From contig CALYSH010000084.1 of the NCBI GenBank assembly GCA_945485625.1, forward strand, positions 1 to 6,607: a stretch of 6,607 nucleotides of DNA. Reading direction: 5' to 3'. This DNA is from an uncultured Lachnospiraceae bacterium. Lineage in GTDB: Bacteria > Bacillota > Clostridia > Lachnospirales > Lachnospiraceae. Made by a program: the position numbers and the translations under genes. This document shows positions 1 through 5,813 of the stretch, in pieces; position 1 is the stretch's first letter; every line of letters starts with the position of its first letter. Under the pieces are notes generated by a model. It was not told the DNA's origin. It ran no database searches and was given only the letters and a program-made list of their open reading frames with translations.

Positions 1-2143
1 CTCGGATGAGGAACTGGAGGAATGGTTTCAGGGATTGATAAAGGAGTATCGCAGGTGGTCTGATTATTCCTATGATTGGAAGCAGACAAGGCAGAATTCC
101 TTAGAAAAACTGGAATTCCCGTTTCCTTACCGTGATGGGCAGAGGGAATTGGTCTCATATGTATATCAGACCATCTATCATGGGAAAAAATTGTTTGTGG
201 AAGCCCCGACCGGGGTGGGAAGAACCATTTCCACTGTTTTTCCCGCCCTTAAGGCCATGGGGAGAGGGAGGGGAGACCGGTTATTCTATTTCACGGCAAA
301 AACCATTACCCGAACAGTTGCAGACAATACCATTACACTGTTACGTGACAGGGGACTGGCATTTAAAAGTATTCTTCTCACTGCCAAGGATAAGATTTGC
401 TTCTTAGACAAACCGGCATGCAACCCGGTGGAATGTCCTTATGCAAAAGGGCATTATGATCGAATCAATGATGCAGTGTACGATATGCTGATTCATGAGG
501 ATCGGTTCGACCGTGAAAGGATTGAACAGTATGCCCGCAAGCATCAGGTCTGCCCTTTTGAATTCGGGCTGGATATGAGTTTGTTTGCAGATGGTATCAT
601 ATGCGATTACAATTACCTTTTTGACCCCCATGCCTTTTTAAGGCGCTTCTTTGCGGATGGAAATAATGGGGACTATTTATTCCTGATTGATGAGGCACAT
701 AATCTGTTGGAACGGGGCAGAGAAATGTACAGTGCTGTCCTGGTGAAGGAGGATTTTCTGCGTTTAAAGCATGAGCTGGAGGAAGAGCTGGAATTGGAAA
801 GCCGGGATGCGGAACGAATCAGTAAAAATGTGGAAGAATCCAATAACGACGGTCAGTTGACACTCGAAATGACAGGAGTGTCATTCAAGGCGTCGGCGAA
901 GAAAAAGGGTAAAAAGAAGAGCAGGGTTGGGCACTCTGTGCTGGTGAAACAGGGATATGCAGATATGCTGAAGTACCAGCTGGAGGCATGCAACAAAGAG
1001 TTTCTGGCGCTTAAAAGAATGTGTGAAAACTATCAGATACTGGATCAGCTGGATAGCCTTGTAAATCCCTTGCTTCGTTTATACAACGTGTTGACGGATT
1101 ATCTGGAGGAAACCGAAGAAGAGACGCTGCCTGTCCGGGACAGCTTATTAGACTTTTCTTTTGAAATATCACATTTCCTGGATATGTATGAGCGGGTGGA
1201 TGAGCATTATGTGAAGTATTCCCAGATGAATGATGACGGAAGCTTCCAGGTGAAGCTGTTTTGCGTAAATCCCCGGGAAAATCTGAAGGAATGCATGCTG
1301 AAGGGGAGGAGTACCATTCTGTTTTCTGCCACACTGCTGCCCATACAGTACTACAAGGAACTGCTGGGAGGAGACCCTGCGGACTATGAGGTATATGCCA
1401 AGTCTGTTTTTGAATCGGAAAAACGGTCGTTGCTGATCGGAAATGACATTACCAGCAAGTATACCAGGAGAACGGAGGACGAGTTTCGTAAAATGGCCTT
1501 CTACATCGAGGAAATTGTCAGCAGAAGACAGGGAAACTACATGGTTTTTGGCCCGTCCTATGCTTTCCTGCAACGCCTTTACGAAACCTATACGCAGATG
1601 TTCGGGGAAGAGGAAAAGGAATGCATGATACAGGGGGAGACCATGTCTGAGGAAGAGCGAGAGCTATTCCTGGCCAGGTTTGAGGGAAATGAGACCTGTG
1701 ATATCCGGTCAATGATTGGTATGGAGGTGGAAACGGAAGAGGAAAAGTCTCTCATCGGCTTCTGTGTTCTGGGCGGCATTTTCGGGGAAGGAATTGATCT
1801 GAAAAACGACAGCTTAATTGGTGTGATGATCGTTGGTACAGGGCTTCCTCTGGTCTGCAACGAGCGTGAGATTCTGAAAAACTATTTTGATGAACGGGGG
1901 GAGAATGGTTTTGATTATGCCTATCGCTACCCCGGGATGAACAAAGTGCTGCAGGCTGCAGGCCGAGTGATCCGTACTTCGGAGGATGTGGGGATTATTG
2001 CGCTGCTGGATGAAAGATTTCTGCAGTTTGCATATCGCAAAATGTTTCCCAGAGAGTGGGAGGATTTTGAAGTGGTGGACGTGAAACGTGTCGGAAACAA
2101 GGTGGAACGATTTTGGGATTCCTGGTCGAAATACGAAAGATAA
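1..2143 (+). CDS. DinG/XPD-family ATP-dependent DNA helicase (5'-truncated by window edge)
   Basis: Superfamily 2 Rad3/XPD-like helicase, expected to unwind DNA 5'-3' in repair or recombination. The first ATG/GTG/TTG-type codon is TTG at 35, but the frame stays open to base 2 (reading SDEELEEWFQG before it) and the TTG has no convincing ribosome site, so the true start lies upstream. Numbering residues from TTG 35: Q-motif region YRDGQ (32-36), Walker A APTGVGRT (57-64), motif Ia TAKT (87-90), four cysteines C122, C129, C134 and C173 placed like the XPD [4Fe-4S] ligands, DEAH box 219-222, motif III SAT (431-433), motif V GEGID (584-588) and motif VI QAAGRVIR (640-647). The family normally has lysine at position 63; here it is arginine (AGA, 221-223). 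A Lys-rich stretch (about 268-300) sits in the arch-like region. Related clostridial proteins carry a PD-(D/E)XK nuclease-like domain N-terminal to the helicase; that part would be outside the window. The family call is firm; the exact role is inferred. Confidence 0.93.
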   Translation, partial: SDEELEEWFQGLIKEYRRWSDYSYDWKQTRQNSLEKLEFPFPYRDGQRELVSYVYQTIYHGKKLFVEAPTGVGRTISTVFPALKAMGRGRGDRLFYFTAKTITRTVADNTITLLRDRGLAFKSILLTAKDKICFLDKPACNPVECPYAKGHYDRINDAVYDMLIHEDRFDRERIEQYARKHQVCPFEFGLDMSLFADGIICDYNYLFDPHAFLRRFFADGNNGDYLFLIDEAHNLLERGREMYSAVLVKEDFLRLKHELEEELELESRDAERISKNVEESNNDGQLTLEMTGVSFKASAKKKGKKKSRVGHSVLVKQGYADMLKYQLEACNKEFLALKRMCENYQILDQLDSLVNPLLRLYNVLTDYLEETEEETLPVRDSLLDFSFEISHFLDMYERVDEHYVKYSQMNDDGSFQVKLFCVNPRENLKECMLKGRSTILFSATLLPIQYYKELLGGDPADYEVYAKSVFESEKRSLLIGNDITSKYTRRTEDEFRKMAFYIEEIVSRRQGNYMVFGPSYAFLQRLYETYTQMFGEEEKECMIQGETMSEEERELFLARFEGNETCDIRSMIGMEVETEEEKSLIGFCVLGGIFGEGIDLKNDSLIGVMIVGTGLPLVCNEREILKNYFDERGENGFDYAYRYPGMNKVLQAAGRVIRTSEDVGIIALLDERFLQFAYRKMFPREWEDFEVVDVKRVGNKVERFWDSWSKYER

Positions 2144-2374
2144 TGGCTGTACTCAATGCATGAGGATGCAGATATGACGTCATCCCTGACAGAATAAATG
2201 ACATGGTTTCTGAGAGAAATGACACATATGTCAATGTGGATAACTATGTGGAATTGGTGGATTTCTCTATTTTTTTGCTTAAAAAAATGACACGACCGAT
2301 GACAGCTCTTTTTTCACGGGAGTCATGTTATTTGCAGGGTTTCAATCATGTGATGCTTGTGGAAGCAGGCAGCT

Positions 2375-2383
2375 TGTGATAAT
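2375..2383 (+). promoter_or_regulatory. Possible extended -10 promoter of the amylase gene
   Basis: TGTGATAAT (2375-2383) fits an extended -10 (TGn followed by GATAAT, 5 of 6 to TATAAT). The best -35-like hexamer is TTGTGG at 2357-2362, with a short 15-bp spacer, so this is a weak match. Transcription would begin near 2390 and give a leader of about 40 nt ending at the ribosome site. Confidence 0.3.
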
Positions 2384-2416
2384 GTATCATATGGAAGGAA
2401 CGAGACTATTTTTATG

Positions 2417-2425
2417 AAAGGTGAT
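2417..2425 (+). promoter_or_regulatory. Ribosome binding site choosing the amylase start
   Basis: AAAGGTGAT is complementary to the 3' end of 16S rRNA and lies 6 nt before ATG 2432. The earlier in-frame ATG 2414 has only GGAAGGAA (2393-2400), 13 nt away, and TTG 2357 has no site, so ATG 2432 is preferred. Confidence 0.65.
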
Positions 2426-2431
2426 ATAGAT

Positions 2432-3745
2432 ATGTGGGCATATGAAAGTGTTTTTTATCAGATTTATCCGCTGGGATTTTGCGGAGCACCATTTGAGAAT
2501 GACGGCAGATTGGAACATCGGATTTTAAAGGTATCAGACTGGATTCCTCATCTGAAAGCATTGGGGGTGAATGCTGTCTATTTTTCGCCTGTTTTTGAAT
2601 CGGATACACATGGATATAATACCAGGGATTACGGGAAAATTGATGTACGTCTTGGTACAAACGAGGATTTTAAGAGAGTGTGTGATGAGCTTCACGAGAA
2701 TGGTATCCGTGTGGTCCTGGATGGTGTATTTAATCATGTGGGCAGAGGTTTCTGGGCATTTCAGGATGTTTTGAAGCACAGGGAGTCATCTCCTTATGTA
2801 AGCTGGTTTTATCGAATTGATTTTGGAGGTAATTCCGCTTACAATGATGGACTTTGGTATGAGGGCTGGGAAGGCAATTTCGATTTGGTTAAATTGAATC
2901 TGAAGCATCCTGATGTGTGCAATCATATCCTGGGAAACGTAAAGCAATGGATTGACGAATTCGGAATTGACGGACTCCGGCTGGATGTGGCCTATTGTCT
3001 GGATGAGGATTTTTTACGGCGTCTTCGATATGAAACCGGTCAGTGGAAGCAGGATTTCTTCCTCCTGGGAGAAATGCTTCATGGGGATTATAACCGCCTG
3101 ATGAATGACAATATGCTTCATTCCGCCACTAACTACGAATGCTATAAGGGATTGTACAGCAGCTTTAACAGTATGAATCTGTTTGAAATCAATCATTCCC
3201 TGCTTCGTCAGTTTGGACCGGAAAACTGGACACTGTACAAAGGCAGGCATTTGTTGTCGTTTGTGGATAATCATGACGTGACCAGAGTAGCAAGCATATT
3301 ACGCAATGAGAAGCATCTTCCGCTGATCTATGCATTGATGTTTGGTATGCCGGGTATTCCTTGCATCTATTATGGAAGTGAATGGGGAGCGAAGGCCGAG
3401 AAGAGCCAGGGAGATCCTGCCCTTCGTCCCAGCTTCGATGCCCCCGGGCATACCGAGCTTACCGATTTTATCAGTAGACTGTGTTTGATTAAGAAAGAAT
3501 CGGAAGCCTTAAATTACGGAGGCTTCCGCTCCGTCCTTCTGACCAATAAGCAATGTATCTTTGAGCGGAAGTCAGAGCATGAGAGAGTGCTGGTAGCGAT
3601 TAATGCGGATGAAAATGATTTTATGGCGCATTTTGATGCAGGCTGTCAGAAGGCTACAGAGCTCCTTTCCGGTGAAGAATATGATTTCTCCGGTGGAAGC
3701 CTGCTTCCCGCCTATAGTGCTTTCTTCTGGAAGATGAGCTGTTAA
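2432..3745 (+). CDS. GH13 alpha-amylase family enzyme (cyclomaltodextrinase/neopullulanase-like)
   Basis: Glycoside hydrolase family 13 protein, 437 aa from ATG 2432, predicted to cleave alpha-1,4 linkages of maltodextrins or cyclodextrins. No signal peptide or membrane segment is visible, so it should act in the cytoplasm on imported oligosaccharides. The (beta/alpha)8 barrel begins almost at residue 1 (YQIYPLGF). Conserved regions appear in order: region I DGVFNHVG (97-104), region V-like VKLN (153-156), region II GLRLDVA with nucleophile D185, region III GEMLHG with acid/base E214, and region IV VDNHD with H281 and transition-state-stabilising D282. All three catalytic acids are present. 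VKLN resembles the MPKLN signature of the neopullulanase/cyclomaltodextrinase group, but the N-terminal CBM34 domain typical of those enzymes is absent. A short C-terminal beta domain ends the protein. The family is certain; the substrate is inferred and could equally be a transglycosylation acceptor system. It has its own upstream gap and appears monocistronic. Confidence 0.92.
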   Translation: MWAYESVFYQIYPLGFCGAPFENDGRLEHRILKVSDWIPHLKALGVNAVYFSPVFESDTHGYNTRDYGKIDVRLGTNEDFKRVCDELHENGIRVVLDGVFNHVGRGFWAFQDVLKHRESSPYVSWFYRIDFGGNSAYNDGLWYEGWEGNFDLVKLNLKHPDVCNHILGNVKQWIDEFGIDGLRLDVAYCLDEDFLRRLRYETGQWKQDFFLLGEMLHGDYNRLMNDNMLHSATNYECYKGLYSSFNSMNLFEINHSLLRQFGPENWTLYKGRHLLSFVDNHDVTRVASILRNEKHLPLIYALMFGMPGIPCIYYGSEWGAKAEKSQGDPALRPSFDAPGHTELTDFISRLCLIKKESEALNYGGFRSVLLTNKQCIFERKSEHERVLVAINADENDFMAHFDAGCQKATELLSGEEYDFSGGSLLPAYSAFFWKMSC

Positions 3746-3768
3746 ATATTGATTTTCATAAATATATG

Positions 3769-3797
3769 TTGACAAATAATATTATACGCGGTATAGT
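3769..3797 (+). promoter_or_regulatory. Sigma-A promoter of the padR operon
   Basis: A perfect -35 TTGACA (3769-3774), a 17-bp spacer and -10 TATAGT (3792-3797, 5 of 6) form a near-consensus vegetative promoter. Transcription should start near 3803-3805. The -10 lies inside the left arm of the large inverted repeat, so a bound repressor would block polymerase directly. Confidence 0.88.
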
Positions 3798-3833
3798 ATC
3801 GGCAACAAGCGATGCTATACCGCGTATAATATT
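3778..3833. repeat. Long inverted repeat: probable PadR operator
   Basis: The left arm 3778-3796 and right arm 3815-3833 are perfect 19-bp reverse complements. Inside them, after one T/G mismatch, another 4 bp pair (ATCG 3798-3801 with CGAT 3810-3813), leaving an 8-nt centre. Each arm contains a 13-bp dyad with TATAC/GTATA half-sites and a 3-bp centre: TATACGCGGTATA at 3783-3795 and TATACCGCGTATA at 3816-3828. Dyad centres are 33 bp apart, about three helical turns and hence on one DNA face. The first dyad covers the -10 region; the second lies about 12-25 bases past the predicted start. Because the start falls near the centre, transcripts from this promoter lack the left arm and cannot form the hairpin, which argues for a DNA operator. 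Binding by the adjacent PadR protein is inference. Confidence 0.82.
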
Positions 3834-3842
3834 GCATGAAAT

Positions 3843-3851
3843 GGAGTGAGG
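3843..3851 (+). promoter_or_regulatory. Ribosome binding site choosing the padR start
   Basis: GGAGTGAGG with its GGAG core (3843-3846) lies 7 nt before ATG 3854. The upstream in-frame ATG 3836 has no ribosome site, and its surroundings are the operator right arm. Confidence 0.7.
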
Positions 3852-3853
3852 AT

Positions 3854-4195
3854 ATGGTTTTTAATACTGGAGCGGCGCTTTTGGATGCTATCGTGTTAGC
3901 AGTGGTATCCCAAACCCCCGAAGGAACCTATGGATATAAGATAACCCAGGAGGTTCGGAATGTAATTGAACTGTCGGAATCCACCCTGTATCCTGTTCTG
4001 AGAAGATTGCAGAAGGATGATTGTCTGGAAATCTACGATATGGAATATGCCGGACGAAACAGACGATATTACAAAGTGACTCCCAGAGGATGGGCTCAGT
4101 TAAAACTCTATGAGTCAGAGTGGAGAAGGTATGTGGATAAAATCACGGGCCTGTTTGAGGGACGTTCAATAGAGAATATTCGGGAGGGTGAGTGA
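3854..4195 (+). CDS. PadR family transcriptional regulator
   Basis: A 113-aa single-domain PadR-type repressor from ATG 3854. The protein begins MVFNTGAALLDAIVLAVVS, the usual first helix of the family. It continues with GTYGYKITQEV, then the recognition-helix segment LSESTLYPVLRRLQKDDCLE, and the wing GRNRRYYKVTPRGWAQL; this is the classical winged helix-turn-helix of PadR proteins. A final alpha-helix of about 30 residues provides dimerisation, as in the short PadR-s2-type members. It is expected to bind DNA as a dimer and to repress its own operon; the 13-bp dyads in its promoter are the obvious target. No separate ligand domain is visible. In this family, effectors of small members often bind between subunits, so the inducer cannot be read from sequence. 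It is the first gene of an operon, with only 4 nt to the preferred start of the next gene, so expression is tightly linked to the membrane proteins downstream. The ATG 3836 alternative would add six residues. Confidence 0.93.
   Translation: MVFNTGAALLDAIVLAVVSQTPEGTYGYKITQEVRNVIELSESTLYPVLRRLQKDDCLEIYDMEYAGRNRRYYKVTPRGWAQLKLYESEWRRYVDKITGLFEGRSIENIREGE
4182..4191 (+). promoter_or_regulatory. Ribosome binding site of the DUF1700 gene, within the padR 3' end
   Basis: GGGAGGGTGA lies inside the last codons of padR and 8 nt before ATG 4200. The GTG at 4188 overlaps this site and has no room for its own, so ATG 4200 is preferred. The arrangement suggests translational coupling. Confidence 0.65.
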
Positions 4196-4199
4196 GAAG

Positions 4200-4853
4200 A
4201 TGAACAGAATGGAATTTATGAGGGAATTGGAAAAGCTCCTGGAAGGAATTCCTCAAAAGGAGCGGGAGGAGGCTTTGGCTTATTACAATGATTATTTTGA
4301 TGATGCCGGAGCAGAAAATGAACAGAATGTGATCCAATCCCTGGGAAGCCCGAAAAAAGTGGCCGAGAGTATTCGGAGGGATATGGGAGAGGATGCAAGT
4401 TACTTTGCAGAAAAGGCACCGGAGTACGAGTTGGTGTCTTACCGTGAGAATCCGATGCCAATACCTGCGAAGAAAAAGGGATTACCTACATGGGCCATTG
4501 TATTGATGGTATTTTTGGGAATATTTGCTGCACCGATATTATTTGGCGTTTTGCTGGGTGTCTTCGGAACGCTGCTAGGGGTGTTGGTTTCTGCCTTCGC
4601 TGTCTTTTTGGCTTTTGGTATTACTGCAATTGTGATGATGCTTTTGCTTCCCGTTTTGTTCGTGATAGGATTTATGTGTGTGCCGGTTTCTCCCTGGGTC
4701 GGAATGGCCTGTGCCGGAGTCGGTTTGTTAATGGGCGGTTTGGGCCTTCTTTTTCTGATGCTGACCGTTGCAATCGCGGGAATTGTGATTCCTGCCATTG
4801 CCAAAGGAATCGGGACCCTTTTTCGGAAATTATTTCGAAAAAAGAAAGCGTAA
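4200..4853 (+). CDS. DUF1700/HAAS-domain integral membrane protein
   Basis: A 217-aa protein from ATG 4200. Residues 1-65 form a charged, helical cytoplasmic domain of the DUF1700/HAAS type: MNRMEFMRELEKLL, then EREEALAYYNDYFDDAG, then the signature SLGSPKKVAESIRRDM (47-62). A linker of about 30 residues leads to a hydrophobic half with about four membrane helices, roughly 97-118, 120-150 (a long Gly/Ala/Val-rich stretch, perhaps more than one span), 152-172 and 174-200. It ends in the strongly basic tail FRKLFRKKKA, expected on the cytoplasmic side. Family members are typically encoded beside PadR regulators and DUF4097 proteins, exactly as here. The molecular function is not established; a role in membrane signalling or scaffolding is a guess from context. 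No catalytic motif is visible. It is the second gene of the padR operon, separated from padR by 4 nt and from the next gene by 42 nt. Confidence 0.85.
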   Translation: MNRMEFMRELEKLLEGIPQKEREEALAYYNDYFDDAGAENEQNVIQSLGSPKKVAESIRRDMGEDASYFAEKAPEYELVSYRENPMPIPAKKKGLPTWAIVLMVFLGIFAAPILFGVLLGVFGTLLGVLVSAFAVFLAFGITAIVMMLLLPVLFVIGFMCVPVSPWVGMACAGVGLLMGGLGLLFLMLTVAIAGIVIPAIAKGIGTLFRKLFRKKKA

Positions 4854-4895
4854 GAAAAACCATTCGAATCTATTACATATGGAAGGGATAGAATT

Positions 4896-5813
4896 ATGAA
4901 GAAATTTATGAAGGTATGCGCAATTGTTGCGGTGATTTTTGTGATTGCAGGTGCCGGCCTGGCTTTTGTTGCGGGTAGTAAGGTGGGCTCGGAGCTGGTT
5001 GAGAAAACAGTGGATCAGGTATCCGGTGGGAAATTACATTTGAAACTGGATTGGAAGGACTGGGGAATCTCGGTAGGGGATTTTTTTAAAAACAATGTTG
5101 TTGTGAAACAGGAACGATTCTATTCCATCGATGAGAATGAGCAGGGAGTCATTTTCAGAAAAGAGTACGAGGTGATAAGTGGTGATATTGCTCTGTATCC
5201 CATAGAGGATGAAGGGAGCGCACTGAAACTGCAGATTGCCGGCTGTAGCCTGGTAATAGAAGAATCCGAAGATGAACAGATTTGGCTGGAAGCCAAAAAT
5301 ATGGAGGGTCTGCAGTGCTTTACAGAGGGAGAAACACTTACCCTGCTGGCATCCAGAACCAATATTGGGGGTTTGATTACAACCAGCGAAATAAAGCTAT
5401 ATTTGCCCAAGGGATACGTCTTTGAAAAGGGCGTTGAGATGGAGCTGGGAGCCGGGGAAATCCGGGGGAAAGGTCTTGCGGCCGATGAAATCAGGATTGC
5501 CGTGGGAGCGGGAGATGTAAACCTAAAGGATATTTCGGTTGAGCACCTGGCCTGTGAAGTGGGAGCGGGAAATATTGATTGCTCCGGAAACATCCGACAG
5601 TCTGCCATTCTGCAGTGCGCTCTGGGTAATATCACCCTGAAGCCGGAAGGCCGGGAGACAGACTTTGATTATGAAATTGATTGTGCTATGGGAAATATTG
5701 ATTTAAACGGCACGGAATATGCAGGCTTTGCTAAGAGTAAAAGCATAAAAAACGGAGCAGAAAAGCATATTGAGGCTTCCTGCTCCATGGGAAATATCGA
5801 TATTAATTTTTAG
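4896..5813 (+). CDS. Membrane-anchored DUF4097-type beta-helix protein
   Basis: A 305-aa protein from ATG 4896, with GGAAGGG at 4881-4887 as ribosome site, 8 nt upstream. A basic start (MKKFMK) and one hydrophobic helix (about 7-27) indicate a signal anchor with the rest outside the membrane; no lipobox or clear signal-peptidase site is seen. Residues about 110-305 resemble the DUF4097 'putative adhesin' fold, a right-handed beta-helix of repeating turns. Six turn motifs are visible: LGAGEI (184-189), VGAGDV (203-208), VGAGNI (222-227), LGNI (243-246), MGNI (265-268) and MGNI (298-301). The first four are spaced 19 residues apart. Cysteines 220, 241, 263 and 296 each sit two residues before the turn glycine in the last four rungs. 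The region between the anchor and the helix has no recognisable domain. It closes the padR operon and overlaps the convergent ECF gene by 11 bp. The adhesin label is only a family name; the function is unknown. Confidence 0.85.
   Translation: MKKFMKVCAIVAVIFVIAGAGLAFVAGSKVGSELVEKTVDQVSGGKLHLKLDWKDWGISVGDFFKNNVVVKQERFYSIDENEQGVIFRKEYEVISGDIALYPIEDEGSALKLQIAGCSLVIEESEDEQIWLEAKNMEGLQCFTEGETLTLLASRTNIGGLITTSEIKLYLPKGYVFEKGVEMELGAGEIRGKGLAADEIRIAVGAGDVNLKDISVEHLACEVGAGNIDCSGNIRQSAILQCALGNITLKPEGRETDFDYEIDCAMGNIDLNGTEYAGFAKSKSIKNGAEKHIEASCSMGNIDINF
5502..5570 (+). repeat. Internal direct repeat in the DUF4097 gene
   Basis: GTGGGAGCGGGA occurs at 5502-5513 and again at 5559-5570, exactly 57 bases (19 codons) apart. 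Another pair, ATGGGAAATAT[T/C]GAT, occurs at 5688-5702 and 5787-5801. These are the coding counterparts of beta-helix turns and suggest growth by duplication of rungs. Confidence 0.7.

Larger units (their letters stand above)
2144..2431. other. Intergenic region between helicase and amylase genes
   Basis: No gene of credible length is seen here; the only ATG frames are about a dozen codons long. It holds several small dyads: ATGACGTCAT (2174-2183), TTTCT-GAG-AGAAA (2207-2219), TGACA-N4-TGTCA (2220-2233) and an all-A/T hairpin ATTTTTTT-GCTT-AAAAAAAT (2269-2288). The hexamer ATGACA occurs four times (2198, 2219, 2287, 2300), three of them as AAATGACA. No GC-rich stem followed by a T-run is present, so no clear intrinsic terminator for the helicase can be assigned. 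The right end carries the likely amylase promoter and ribosome site. Confidence 0.6.

Noticed and set aside
35..37. TTG as the real start of the helicase gene
   Set aside because: The frame continues upstream with family-like sequence to the window edge and there is no suitable ribosome site, so the gene is truncated by the window.
2269..2288. A/T-only hairpin after the helicase gene as an intrinsic terminator
   Set aside because: An 8-bp A/T stem is too weak, and no T-run follows it on the + strand.
3501..3528. Perfect 8-bp inverted repeat CGGAAGCC/GGCTTCCG with a 12-nt loop inside the amylase gene
   Set aside because: Internal to a well-conserved coding region, with no T-run and no other sign of regulation.
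3778..3833. The padR promoter inverted repeat as an intrinsic terminator or transposon end
   Set aside because: No T-run follows either arm, no transposase is near, and the precise overlap with -10 and start point plus internal dyads fit an operator better. Hairpin formation in read-through RNA from the amylase remains possible.
4188..4190. GTG start for the DUF1700 protein giving an 8-bp overlap with padR
   Set aside because: The ribosome site GGGAGGGTGA overlaps this codon; ATG 4200 has correct spacing and gives the usual family N-terminus.
4819..4842. Inverted repeat TTTTTCG...CGAAAAA near the end of the DUF1700 gene, resembling an A/T-rich hairpin
   Set aside because: It lies within the codons for the basic tail FRKLFRKKK, is not followed by a T-run, and the downstream gene needs read-through; most likely a codon coincidence.
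5120..5635. 171-codon open frame on the minus strand opposite the DUF4097 gene, and a 121-codon one opposite the DUF1700 gene (4439-4804)
   Set aside because: Their translations are Ser/Pro/Ile-rich or Thr/Pro/Ile-rich without recognisable domains, as expected from the antisense of Gly/Glu/Val-rich genes, and the + strand genes there are clearly real.
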